Notes: generated by a model not told the origin, from the letters alone. A stretch of DNA of 14,000 nt from Candidatus Zixiibacteriota bacterium (GCA_023129805.1 JAGMBK010000037.1:1-14000); one strand, 5' to 3'. Positions 1 to 7,366 are shown, counted from the first letter of the stretch. Translations and numbers: made by a program.

Positions 1-18
1 CAGGATCGAGGGAAATCT

Positions 19-35
19 CTTCAGGATGAACCCCT
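19..35 (+). repeat. Dispersed repeat, copy 1
   Basis: The 17-mer CTTCAGGATGAACCCCT recurs with a single change (A to G) at 7300-7316. A shorter relative, CCCTTCAGGGT, is at 7284-7294 and again at the right edge of the window (13990-14000). All copies are intergenic. Function is unknown; it looks like a small dispersed intergenic repeat of the genome. Confidence 0.5.
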
Positions 36-94
36 ACGGGGGAAACCCGACCCACGACCTCATTCAATTCTCCGTTATTTCATCGCCTCCCGTT

Positions 95-119
95 AGGGTG
101 GGGGTTGCACCCCCACCCT
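95..119. repeat. Perfect 11-bp GC-rich palindrome
   Basis: AGGGTGGGGGT at 95-105 pairs perfectly with ACCCCCACCCT at 109-119 around a TGC loop. There is no T-run on either side, so it does not look like an intrinsic terminator. Its centre, GGGGTTGCACCCC, matches the centre of the hairpin at 166-190 read on the other strand, so the two are probably members of one REP-like family. Confidence 0.7.
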
Positions 120-136
120 TGTTACGGTTAGACGAT

Positions 137-159
137 CGCCCCCACCCGTACAGGGGGCG
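137..159. repeat. GC-rich inverted repeat, 7 bp
   Basis: CGCCCCC at 137-143 pairs with GGGGGCG at 153-159 across a 9-nt loop. It sits between two longer perfect palindromes, making three adjacent GC-rich hairpins downstream of the EndoQ-like gene. Confidence 0.5.
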
Positions 160-165
160 TCTGGG

Positions 166-190
166 CGGACAGGGGTACAACCCCTGTCCG
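166..190. repeat. Perfect 11-bp palindrome, related core
   Basis: CGGACAGGGGT at 166-176 pairs perfectly with ACCCCTGTCCG at 180-190 around an ACA loop. Read on the minus strand the core is GGGGTTGTACCCC, one base different from the core at 101-113. It lies 22 bp past the stop codon of the EndoQ-like gene and could slow exonucleases or RNA polymerase there, but no U-tract follows. Confidence 0.7.
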
Positions 191-212
191 AACTGAGAGG
201 ATTTCTGAATAA

Positions 213-1484
213 TCAAAACAAACCCAATTGTTCGGTCGGTTCTTTCTCTTTTTGCGCAAAAATCTGAATTTTGCCATACACTCCATCATGGCCGGGAGTT
301 ATGTGCAAATCTTCTTCCTTTACTCTTTTAATCCCCTCAAGAATCTTAGGCGGGGTGGATTTTTCCAACTCCTCCAAAGGAAGATCAAGCAATATCCTGA
401 ACTCTGAACCAAAGATAGAGACCAGCCTCAGATATTCATTTTGAACTCCTTTGGTATCAACGCCTTGATTCAATGCTTCTGCGATTATCTCCTGTAAGGG
501 GATGAGATGCTTACAGGGAATTGCCCCATCTAGAGTAAATCCCTCCGGGCGATCTGCCAGGCTTTCTACCCGGTGCATCACTCCCACGGTTAATTTCCTG
601 CCACATACCGGACAGATGTTTTTGTTCTTTCTGGATTCGGCTGGCGAAAAAAGTATCCCGCAGTTACGGTGTCCGTCATAATGATATTTCCCCTCCTCCG
701 GAAAAAATTCTATGGTGAAAAGAAACTTATTTCTATCTCTGGTTCTGATAGCCTTTATTATCTCCTTGTAGCCCATTTCACAATCAAATACATTTGCCTC
801 CCTGCCGATGCGATTAGGAGAATGGGCATCAGAGTTGGAGATCAGGGCGATTTTATCTAATGCGGAAAGCCGCCAGTTCATCTGCGGATCGGAGGATAAG
901 CCGGTCTCAATGCAAAAGATGTGTTTGGTTTGTTCCTCAAAACATTCCTCTATGGAATCAAAACCGGAATTAGCTCCGAACACGGAAAACCAGGGGGTCC
1001 AGGCATGAGCAGGTACGATGAAACACTCATCCGTAATGTCCGTGATTATCTCCACCAGCTCCTTGGTGGGGAATCCGAAGATGGGTCTGCCATCCGAGCT
1101 TAACTTGCCGAACTGAGAAAGCTCCTCATTTATCTTTTCCACCACCTCAAAGCTGGGGGCAAAGATCATGGTGTGAATTCTTCTGGACGATCCGCCCTGT
1201 TGAAACATATTGCTCACCTCGGTGGTGAGCATGAAATAAACCTCATTCTGGGCGGCATTTCCTACGGAGCTTTTGAACTCCTTCTTCAAAGTGAAAAGAC
1301 CGTTGCCTAAAGGCTGTAATTTCTGCTTTAACCCGGCAAAATAGAAAGGATGGGTCCAGTCCCCAGTCCCAAGCAAACTAACCCCTTTGAAGTTTGCCCA
1401 TCGAGCCATATTTTCCACATCCATTTCTTTGGATGTGGCTCGACTGTATTTGGAATGCACGTGAAAATCAGCTATGAATCTCAT
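213..1484 (-). CDS. EndoQ-family PHP endonuclease
   Basis: This 423-residue protein matches the endonuclease Q type of PHP-domain protein, often mislabelled as a UvrD-like helicase. In archaea EndoQ nicks DNA 5' of deaminated bases (uracil, hypoxanthine) and abasic sites; that role is inferred here from family. Candidate metal ligands of the PHP domain are visible: H8 and H10 in DFHVHSKYS, D42 in GTGDW, E89 in TTEVS, H104, H160 in PAHAW, D219 in SNSDAH. A zinc-finger-like segment follows at about 272-294 (HRNCG, then CPVCG), as in the family. The length is normal. The ATG at 1484 has GGAG six bases upstream, and a strong promoter lies at 1529-1557. It stands alone as a single-gene unit, divergent from the lipoprotein gene. 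Family assignment is firm; substrate is not proven. Confidence 0.88.
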   Translation of the reverse strand: MRFIADFHVHSKYSRATSKEMDVENMARWANFKGVSLLGTGDWTHPFYFAGLKQKLQPLGNGLFTLKKEFKSSVGNAAQNEVYFMLTTEVSNMFQQGGSSRRIHTMIFAPSFEVVEKINEELSQFGKLSSDGRPIFGFPTKELVEIITDITDECFIVPAHAWTPWFSVFGANSGFDSIEECFEEQTKHIFCIETGLSSDPQMNWRLSALDKIALISNSDAHSPNRIGREANVFDCEMGYKEIIKAIRTRDRNKFLFTIEFFPEEGKYHYDGHRNCGILFSPAESRKNKNICPVCGRKLTVGVMHRVESLADRPEGFTLDGAIPCKHLIPLQEIIAEALNQGVDTKGVQNEYLRLVSIFGSEFRILLDLPLEELEKSTPPKILEGIKRVKEEDLHITPGHDGVYGKIQIFAQKEKEPTEQLGLF

Positions 1485-1528
1485 TTTTTTCTCCAGGTGA
1501 GGAAAAAGTCCATTTTGTTTATGAGGTA

Positions 1529-1557
1529 AGTATACTCTCTGAACAGCCCTTTGTCAA
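1529..1557 (-). promoter_or_regulatory. Promoter of the EndoQ-like gene
   Basis: On the minus strand TTGACA (1552-1557) and TATACT (1529-1534) are separated by exactly 17 bp, a near-perfect housekeeping promoter about 45 bp before the start codon. Confidence 0.8.
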
Positions 1558-1655
1558 CTAAACTTATCAACCCTAATCCAGATAAAAATGGGAAACAAGA
1601 AAGGAATGACTGAAAAGTGGAGAGCTGAAGGCGAGTAAGAAAGGGAAGGTTTATT

Positions 1656-1684
1656 TTGATTGCTTTTTCTAATTTTTATATTAT
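1656..1684 (+). promoter_or_regulatory. Promoter of the lipoprotein gene
   Basis: TTGATT (1656-1661) and TATTAT (1679-1684) are spaced by 17 bp in an AT-rich stretch, 44 bp before the ATG at 1729. Confidence 0.6.
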
Positions 1685-1728
1685 GATTAATCCATGGAGT
1701 TCAGTTGATTTGTTTCTGAGGAGGGGCC

Positions 1729-2241
1729 ATGAAACAGAAACTGGGAATTTCGGCCATATTCGGGACATTACTCGTCCCACTGTTAATTTGTGGATGTGGT
1801 GATAAGGGTAGTGGTCCAATTACAACTTCAAATCTTTTCGGTTATATAACTCACGCTATCGATGGCCCAATACAGGGGGTTGAAGTCCGTACACAACAAA
1901 TCGCGGATTATACCGATTCCAATGGACACTATCAGCTACCAGATGTACCACAGGGTACTCGAACCATAACCTGCACCCATCCGGATTACAATTCCTTTAC
2001 AGGAAACGTTTATATTTCAGGCTCAGATAAACAATATGATATTGTTTTGACAAAAACTGTTTACCACACTCTTTATGTAAGCAATGATGCCGGCATCAGG
2101 TGGGAGTCCCCTGACGAAAATTGTGGTCAAACCACAGTTTTGGGCATTTGGTATAACGACAGTCTTGCATTCCGTGACAAACTCTTTAAAGAATACATCC
2201 TTGGAGTCAAAGGGTTAGATGGAGAAGGAAACGTTTTGTGA
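1729..2241 (+). CDS. Lipoprotein, carboxypeptidase-regulatory-like
   Basis: The 170-residue product has a lipoprotein signal (hydrophobic residues 8-20, then CGC with C23 the best lipidation site) and so should be anchored in the envelope. Residues about 36-108 fit a carboxypeptidase-regulatory-like (CarboxypepD_reg, TonB-plug-like) beta-sandwich: GYITHAIDGPIQGVEV, then TDSNGHYQLPDVPQG, then a long strand ending DIVL. Residues 112-165 resemble the beginning of a DNRLRE-type repeat domain (VSNDAGIRWESPDENCGQTT), but such a domain normally runs well past 100 residues, so the protein may be cut short by the TGA at 2239. The start is well supported by GAGGAGG at 1718-1724 and a promoter upstream. 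No enzymatic function is implied; this module usually serves as a structural or binding domain. Truncation is my inference. Confidence 0.7.
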   Translation: MKQKLGISAIFGTLLVPLLICGCGDKGSGPITTSNLFGYITHAIDGPIQGVEVRTQQIADYTDSNGHYQLPDVPQGTRTITCTHPDYNSFTGNVYISGSDKQYDIVLTKTVYHTLYVSNDAGIRWESPDENCGQTTVLGIWYNDSLAFRDKLFKEYILGVKGLDGEGNVL

Positions 2242-2486
2242 CAGGTGTGACAAAAATTACTCAAATTTGTCAGATGATTATTTACCTTCTCTTCGTTCAA
2301 TTTTCTTCGCTATAAAAATATAAATGGGGATCTACTCCTGTGGTTTCCATAATTCGGGAATCCTGCAGAAGAGGTAGACCAGAAGAGAAGTGTCCTAACA
2401 GGATCAATTATTTACTGCCAGCCTCTACGCAGAAGGGTGGATCCCCTTTTTACTTTGCTTCATTTCGGTTAAGAACCAATTCTATA
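2242..2486. other. Intergenic, convergent genes
   Basis: There is no convincing gene between the lipoprotein stop and the folC stop. It holds a 7-bp inverted repeat, TGACAAA (2248-2254) with TTTGTCA (2266-2272), and a weak hairpin AAGGG (2433-2437) / CCCTT (2444-2448) followed by three T, which may serve as a poor plus-strand terminator. It may also contain decayed 3' sequence of the lipoprotein gene. Confidence 0.4.
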
Positions 2487-3761
2487 TTAGTCAGGCTGGC
2501 ACATACTCAAGAATTCACCGACTGTGAAGTGAGATCCAGTTATGCAGATTATGTCGTCTGTTTCAGCTTTCTTCAGAGCAAAGAGGTAAGCTTGCTTAAC
2601 CTGGGGAATGATTTTATAAGAGATGCTTGCCTTTACAACCTCTTCTTCTAACGCTTCCGGCTCCGCCGCTCTTTTGTAATCCGGTTTGGTGAGCACCATG
2701 AACTTGGTTTTCTTGCATATCTCTCTTAACATGGAGCGGTGATCTTTGTCCTCCAGCACGCCAAAGATAAAGATAATTTGTCTTTCGGGGAAAAGCTGGT
2801 CCAGAGCCTGAACCAAAGCTGTCATTCCAACTGGATTGTGAGCTACATCCAACAATACCAAGGGTTCTTTCTTAAAAACTTCCAATCTTGCTCGCCAGTT
2901 TACCTTTTTCAAACCATCCGTTATCGCCTGCTCCTCCACTCTCCAGCCCAACTCCCTCAGCTTTTGAATTGCAGTCAAGCAGGTGACAGCATTTAGAACC
3001 TGATGTTCCCCAGCCAGGCTCAATTCAAGGTTTTCATAACTGAAAGAATTTGAGGAGAAATTGAATTTCGTTCCATGAATTAAAGAATCCAGCACAGTGT
3101 AACTTGATCCTTCCTGAACATGGATGAACTCTGAGTTTTTTTCAGCACAAACCGATCTTATAGCATCCAAAGCTTCGGGCTGACTTACTGCGGTGATGGT
3201 GGGAATCCCATCTTTGATGATCCCCGCCTTTTCTGCGGCTATCTGGGGAATGGCATCTCCCAGATGCTTGGTGTGTTCCAGACTTATATTAGTGATTACC
3301 GAAATTAAGGGATTTATCATGTTGGTGGCGTCCAGCCTCCCTCCCAAACCGGTTTCCACGATCGCCACATCCACCTTCTGGCAAGCAAAATACGCAAATG
3401 CCATAGCGGTGGTCACCTCAAAGAAGGTGAAGCCTTTCCGGTCAATCTCATCTTTTAACCTTTGCACAAAATCGAATACGAAATCTTTTTCTATCAACTC
3501 CGGTCCTACTCTGATCCTCTCTCTGAAATCCACCAGATGGGGGGAGGTATAAAGACCCGCTCTATAACCTGATTCGCAAAGGATGGAGTGAAGCATGGCC
3601 GCAACCGAACCCTTCCCGTTGGTTCCGGCGATATGAATGGAGGGAAACTCCAGATGAGGATTCCCCAACCGGTTCAGAATGGTGGTGATATTCGACAGAT
3701 CTAACTTTATACCAAAGCGCTCTAAATTATATAGATAAAAAACTATCTCTTCGTAATTCAT
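2487..3761 (-). CDS. folC: Folylpolyglutamate/dihydrofolate synthase
   Basis: A cytoplasmic ATP-dependent ligase of the Mur-ligase superfamily that adds glutamate to folates and, in many bacteria, also to dihydropteroate. Length (424 residues) is standard. The P-loop is IAGTNGKGSV at residues 44-53, followed by the folate-loop region LYTSPHLVDFRERIRV (70-85), ETGLGGRLDATN at 136-147, ITNISLEHTKHLG with the second motif around 156-168, and the C-terminal-domain motif LLDVAHNPVG. All expected motifs are present. The ATG at 3761 has only a weak GGTGG (3769-3773) in front. The outer-membrane protein gene lies 122 bp upstream on the same strand with no terminator between, so folC may be read partly from that promoter. 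Whether it is mono- or bifunctional cannot be read from sequence. Confidence 0.95.
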   Translation of the reverse strand: MNYEEIVFYLYNLERFGIKLDLSNITTILNRLGNPHLEFPSIHIAGTNGKGSVAAMLHSILCESGYRAGLYTSPHLVDFRERIRVGPELIEKDFVFDFVQRLKDEIDRKGFTFFEVTTAMAFAYFACQKVDVAIVETGLGGRLDATNMINPLISVITNISLEHTKHLGDAIPQIAAEKAGIIKDGIPTITAVSQPEALDAIRSVCAEKNSEFIHVQEGSSYTVLDSLIHGTKFNFSSNSFSYENLELSLAGEHQVLNAVTCLTAIQKLRELGWRVEEQAITDGLKKVNWRARLEVFKKEPLVLLDVAHNPVGMTALVQALDQLFPERQIIFIFGVLEDKDHRSMLREICKKTKFMVLTKPDYKRAAEPEALEEEVVKASISYKIIPQVKQAYLFALKKAETDDIICITGSHFTVGEFLSMCQPD

Positions 3762-3818
3762 AAGTTGACCACCCGATTCTGGTTTTATCCCACTTGAGAA
3801 TTTCTATTACCTGATTTA

Positions 3819-3895
3819 TCCGTTTAATCCGCTTCATCCGTTAACCCGTCCGTTCAATCCGTTACATCCGTTGACTACTCCGTTTAATCCGTTGA
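3819..3895. repeat. Tandem TCCGTT repeat, 30-nt period
   Basis: TCCG begins at 3819, 3828, 3837, 3849, 3858, 3867, 3879 and 3888, so spacings are 9, 9, 12, 9, 9, 12, 9. This is a 30-nt higher-order unit, itself built of three TCCGTTNA-like subunits, present about two and a half times. The right end enters the 3' end of the outer-membrane protein gene and supplies its TAA stop (3884-3886). It is not coding beyond that because in-frame stops follow. Confidence 0.75.
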
Positions 3896-4621
3896 CCAAC
3901 CTATCGACAGACCCACCCAGATTTCATTTTCGTCGTTGATGGTTTCATTGGGCACGATGACATAATTGAGGCTCGGCGTCAATGTTATTTTCTTAAAACC
4001 AAAATCTGTGGAGATACCCAGACATATATCTGAGAAACCGGGATCAACTCCAAAATCCCGATATTGGGTGGTGTAACCAATAACAAAGGTAAAACAAAGA
4101 ACTTTGCTTTTAACGGGAATACTCTGATTCAGGGAAAGTGTAGCATAGAAACCATCGCCCACGTTGAAATCATAATAAAGAGTTAAACAAGCCGTAAGAG
4201 GAGGTGAGCTTAAGGTTATTCCGGTATATGCTTCAGGTGAGGTTGAATTCTTATCCGGATAATGGGGCATGTTGGGAAAGGTAAAATAACCCACTCCTGC
4301 AGAAAAAGTTATGTCTTTGGAGCAGACCTTATCATAACCTGCGATCAGATCGAGCTCGACAAAATCTTTATCGGCTAACGCAATCGCAGACCAGAGATTA
4401 AGCCATACTCCGCTTTTGCCGAAAGCAAAAGTAATAGAAGGCTGAATCGCAGGACGATCGTTGGCGATGGTATCAAATCCTCTCCAGATGTATCTGGAGA
4501 CTAAAGTAACATCCGACTGAAATCCAACTTCTGAAAACACAGGTGAAGAAAATAAAAGAAAAACCAGAACCACCGTAAAGGATGGCCAGATTCTTTTCTT
4601 CATCAGCTTTGTCCATAGCAT
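3884..4621 (-). CDS. TorF/Gcw_chp-type outer-membrane protein
   Basis: The 245-residue product begins with a Sec signal peptide (positively charged KKR, hydrophobic core about 14-28, likely cut near VFS-EV). The mature part is rich in alternating aromatic/hydrophobic beta strands, and opens with GFQSDVTLVSRYIWRG, the hallmark of the Gcw_chp / TorF-family putative porins; its length matches that family. It should form an outer-membrane beta-barrel, ending in a short aromatic strand near WVGLSIGWSTD. Substrate is unknown. The ATG at 4621 has AGG about seven bases upstream; an internal ATG at 4603 (MKKRIW) would also give a good signal peptide. Its own promoter lies at 4661-4689, divergent from the M1 peptidase promoter 70 bp away. 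Family call is good, role inferred. Confidence 0.78.
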   Translation of the reverse strand: MLWTKLMKKRIWPSFTVVLVFLLFSSPVFSEVGFQSDVTLVSRYIWRGFDTIANDRPAIQPSITFAFGKSGVWLNLWSAIALADKDFVELDLIAGYDKVCSKDITFSAGVGYFTFPNMPHYPDKNSTSPEAYTGITLSSPPLTACLTLYYDFNVGDGFYATLSLNQSIPVKSKVLCFTFVIGYTTQYRDFGVDPGFSDICLGISTDFGFKKITLTPSLNYVIVPNETINDENEIWVGLSIGWSTD

Positions 4622-4660
4622 ATGATACCTACTTTCTCTACATTTTCTATGGCTTTGCGA

Positions 4661-4689
4661 AATTTAAGTGAACTCTACGACAATGTCAA
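4661..4689 (-). promoter_or_regulatory. Promoter of the outer-membrane protein gene
   Basis: On the minus strand TTGACA (4684-4689) and TAAATT (4661-4666) are separated by 17 bp. The -10 hexamer is the same one seen at the divergent peptidase promoter. Confidence 0.75.
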
Positions 4690-4759
4690 TCGTATTCTAA
4701 TTTAGGTTTCTGAATTTTTTAGGATGTGAAGTATGTTGTCCAAAAAAGCAACAAAATCA

Positions 4760-4787
4760 TTGACAAAAGCGGATTTCGTGTTAAATT
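4760..4787 (+). promoter_or_regulatory. Promoter of the M1 peptidase gene
   Basis: TTGACA (4760-4765) and TAAATT (4782-4787) are spaced by 16 bp. The predicted transcription start, about 4794, coincides with the first base of the hairpin described next. Confidence 0.7.
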
Positions 4788-4793
4788 ATAAAT

Positions 4794-4830
4794 AAGCCAA
4801 ACTCACAACCGCAAACGAGTTTGGCTTTTT
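4794..4830 (+). promoter_or_regulatory. 5'-end hairpin with T-run (attenuator-like)
   Basis: AAGCCAAACTC (4794-4804) pairs perfectly over 11 bp with GAGTTTGGCTT (4817-4827), and five T occupy 4826-4830. It falls between the promoter and the peptidase ribosome-binding site, at the predicted 5' tip of the mRNA. Either it stabilises the transcript against decay, or it acts as a leaky early terminator/attenuator. The short T-run and following GGG make full termination unlikely. It could alternatively be the terminator of a very short transcript. Confidence 0.6.
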
Positions 4831-4884
4831 GGGTCGGCTGTTTTGCATGAGTTAAAATTTCTAATCTTTCCAAGGAGGTTTTTC

Positions 4885-7113
4885 ATGAAACGCTTTGTAT
4901 CTATTTTGGTTTTTGGTCTTTTTTTATTCTCCTCTGGATTTTGGGCTCAAGATCCTCTTGCCCAGAAGTTAAGTGATCAACCAGAGGAGGAATTATTCAC
5001 GGACCAGAACACCACCCCCAGCCAGTTCCACCAGATGCTGGCGGAGATGAAGCAGAAAAGGCTAAACCAACTGCGTGAGTTGGGAATAACCATCCCCATG
5101 AAGGGGACAGTGGCTCAGAGTCACTATGATGCCCAATATTACCGGTTGGATCTAAATTTAGATGATGCCACTGAGATCGTATCCGGTTCGGTTTACATGT
5201 ATGCTCAAGCCTTGATTGATGGCTTCAACGTGGTGGAGCTTAACTTTTTTGACAACCCCCAGATGTATGTGGATTCGATCAAAAGCAATGATGCTCTTCT
5301 CTCCTTTTTCTGGAACAACGATATCATCCAGATTTTTCTGAATGACATTTATGACCATGAACCTTTTGACGTAACTGTTTACTACCACGGGCATCCCTTA
5401 GAGGGAGGGCTTCAATCCTTTGATTGGGGATACCACGGAAGTCCCTCCAAACCGATCATGTGCACGCTCAGTGAGCCATATTTTGCCCAAACCTGGTGGC
5501 CCTGTAAGGACCTTCCCCGGGATAAGGCGGATTCAGCAGACATCAACATAACCGTCCGCTCGGATCTGTATGTGGCGTCTAACGGGCTTTTGAGAGAGAT
5601 AGTGGACCACGGCTCCACCAAAACCTACAAATGGCATGAGAAATATCCCATCACCACCTATCTGATCTCCATCGCCGCCACCAACTATACCATATTCTCT
5701 AACTGGTATCATCCCATTTCGGGAGACTCCATGGAGGTGATATACTATGTATATCCAGAGAAACTCTCTCAGGCTCAAGCCCTGTATCCTATAACTCCCT
5801 CCATGATCGAGTACTTTGCCAACACCTTTGGCGAATATCCGTTTGTGGAGGAAAAATACGGGATGGCACATTTCACCTGGGGTGGTGCCATGGAACACCA
5901 GACCAACACCAGCTTTTCCTCCACCTGGTACGCCGAATGGGTGATAGCTCATGAGCTGGCGCACCAGTGGTGGGGAGACTATATCACCTGTCACAACTGG
6001 CACCATATCTGGCTGAATGAAGGATTTGCCGTTTACTGCGAGGCACTCTGGATGGAATATAGTTATGGAGAAAGTTATTATCACACTTATATGAATGGTT
6101 TCCAATTCTTCGGCGGCGGGACTATCTTTGTTGAGGACACCACCGACGCCTGGAACATCTTTGCTACCATAGTGTATGACAAAGGGGGATGGGTTCATCA
6201 TATGTTAAGACACGTGGTAGAGGATTCTGTCTACTTTGCCATAATGAGAGCATATTATTCTGATCCCCGTTTTGCTCATGGGGTAGCCGAGATTGAGGAT
6301 TTTCAGGAGGTTTGCGAGACGGTCTCGGGCATGGATTTGGATTATTTTTACCAACAATGGATTTATGGCACTTATTATCCCAAATATCAGTATTCTTATA
6401 CCTATGAATCTGTGGGGAAAGATGAGTACGACGTGTTCATTCACATAGATCAAATCCAGACCACAGATCCCACTCATTTCACCATGCCTATTGATATAGA
6501 AATCAGCACTTACTCCATGGACACCACAGTGGTGGTCTTTAACGATCCCCGACACAAAGATTTTACCATTCAGGTACTCTCGGCTGGCATTGATGTAGAT
6601 CTGGATCCGGATAAGTGGATTTTGAGAAAGGTCTACACCGCCTCTTACGGCATGAACATCGTGACCACAGATTTACCTTCTGGTCCCCAGTTCGCCGCTT
6701 ACGCAGAGACTCTTTTGGCTAAAGGAGGAACGGCTCCATACATATGGAAAGTGGAAAGTGGTAATCTCCCGGACGGACTGGAGTTGGACTCCTTAACCGG
6801 AATCATCTCCGGCATCCCCACCGTTCTTGACAGCTTCGACTTTACCATCAAGGTGACCGATTCGAGTGCACCTGACGAGATTGACACACAGGAGCTTTAC
6901 GTCATAGTGGGAGAGTTCATACGGGGAGATGTCAACAACGACTCCGTGGTAGATCTGGGGGATGCGATATATCTAATCGATTATCTTTATAGGTATGGCC
7001 CTGAACCTATGCCCTGGGAAACGGGGGATGTGAATTGTGATGGCATAATAGATCTGGGAGACGTGGTCTATCTGATTAATTACCTGTTCAGAGATGGTCC
7101 GCCACCCTGTTAG
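4885..7113 (+). CDS. Secreted M1 aminopeptidase, dockerin-like tail
   Basis: A 742-residue exported zinc metallopeptidase of family M1 (gluzincin aminopeptidase). A signal peptide covers about 1-21 (cut near FWA-QD). The N-terminal beta domain leads to the catalytic domain with GGAMEHQT (333-340), HELAHQWWGD (H356, E357, H360) and LNEGFA (E379 the third zinc ligand); Y431 in VYDKGG fits the transition-state tyrosine. After about 590 comes a putative Ig-like (He_PIG) domain with PDGLELDSLTGIISGIPT, and 680-742 holds two EF-hand-like dockerin repeats, GDVNNDSVVDLGDAIY and GDVNCDGIIDLGDVVY. The start at 4885 is preferred over 4843 because AAGGAGG lies at 4872-4878 and the signal peptide then begins MKRF. 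It likely degrades extracellular peptides for nutrition. A terminator follows at 7218-7254. The role of the tail is unknown; no cohesin gene is in the window. Confidence 0.93.
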   Translation: MKRFVSILVFGLFLFSSGFWAQDPLAQKLSDQPEEELFTDQNTTPSQFHQMLAEMKQKRLNQLRELGITIPMKGTVAQSHYDAQYYRLDLNLDDATEIVSGSVYMYAQALIDGFNVVELNFFDNPQMYVDSIKSNDALLSFFWNNDIIQIFLNDIYDHEPFDVTVYYHGHPLEGGLQSFDWGYHGSPSKPIMCTLSEPYFAQTWWPCKDLPRDKADSADINITVRSDLYVASNGLLREIVDHGSTKTYKWHEKYPITTYLISIAATNYTIFSNWYHPISGDSMEVIYYVYPEKLSQAQALYPITPSMIEYFANTFGEYPFVEEKYGMAHFTWGGAMEHQTNTSFSSTWYAEWVIAHELAHQWWGDYITCHNWHHIWLNEGFAVYCEALWMEYSYGESYYHTYMNGFQFFGGGTIFVEDTTDAWNIFATIVYDKGGWVHHMLRHVVEDSVYFAIMRAYYSDPRFAHGVAEIEDFQEVCETVSGMDLDYFYQQWIYGTYYPKYQYSYTYESVGKDEYDVFIHIDQIQTTDPTHFTMPIDIEISTYSMDTTVVVFNDPRHKDFTIQVLSAGIDVDLDPDKWILRKVYTASYGMNIVTTDLPSGPQFAAYAETLLAKGGTAPYIWKVESGNLPDGLELDSLTGIISGIPTVLDSFDFTIKVTDSSAPDEIDTQELYVIVGEFIRGDVNNDSVVDLGDAIYLIDYLYRYGPEPMPWETGDVNCDGIIDLGDVVYLINYLFRDGPPPC

Positions 7114-7165
7114 GACCGTTGACCGTCCGCTGTCCACCGCTTTTTTAGTGGTGGGCAAGGTGGGT

Positions 7166-7193
7166 CTGTGAACCATGAACTGTGAACCATAAA
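7166..7193 (+). repeat. Two tandem 14-mers
   Basis: CTGTGAACCATGAA (7166-7179) is followed directly by CTGTGAACCATAAA (7180-7193), differing at one position. It lies in the 3' untranslated region of the peptidase gene, before its terminator. No function is evident. Confidence 0.6.
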
Positions 7194-7217
7194 ACTAACA
7201 TAAGGGGGACAATCCTG

Positions 7218-7254
7218 CCCCGATCTCTCCAAAAGAGATCGGGGTTGTTTTTTT
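7218..7254 (+). terminator. Terminator of the M1 peptidase gene
   Basis: CCCCGATCTCT (7218-7228) pairs perfectly with AGAGATCGGGG (7234-7244) around CCAAA, followed by TTG and eight T. A textbook intrinsic terminator about 105 bp past the stop codon. Confidence 0.92.
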
Positions 7255-7283
7255 GTGCTTTTCCACCTCATCCCCTTTTGTTC

Positions 7284-7316
7284 CCCTTCAGGGTAAATCC
7301 TTCAGGGTGAACCCCT
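7284..7316 (+). repeat. Dispersed repeat, copy 2 (double)
   Basis: CCCTTCAGGGT (7284-7294) and CTTCAGGGTGAACCCCT (7300-7316) form two adjacent related units sharing CTTCAGGGT. The second matches 19-35 at 16 of 17 positions; the first is identical to 13990-14000. Copies sit at intergenic sites about 7 kb apart. Confidence 0.55.
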
Positions 7317-7366
7317 CTCCATTTTATGTTGAAAATCCCGCCAGAGGCGGGGGAGAGGTTTTTCCC

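Noticed and set aside
2340..2651. 103-residue plus-strand frame
   Set aside because: More than half overlaps the end of folC in antisense and no motif or good start is seen.
3819..3895. CRISPR array
   Set aside because: The period is 30 nt but there are no unique spacers; the units are degenerate tandem repeats of a 9-mer.
4843..4884. Upstream ATG of the peptidase gene
   Set aside because: It would put a hydrophobic segment before the signal peptide, and the strong AAGGAGG site fits the ATG at 4885.
5533..6201. 222-residue frame on the minus strand inside the peptidase gene
   Set aside because: It lies fully antisense to the catalytic domain of a clear M1 peptidase and its product shows no recognisable motif.
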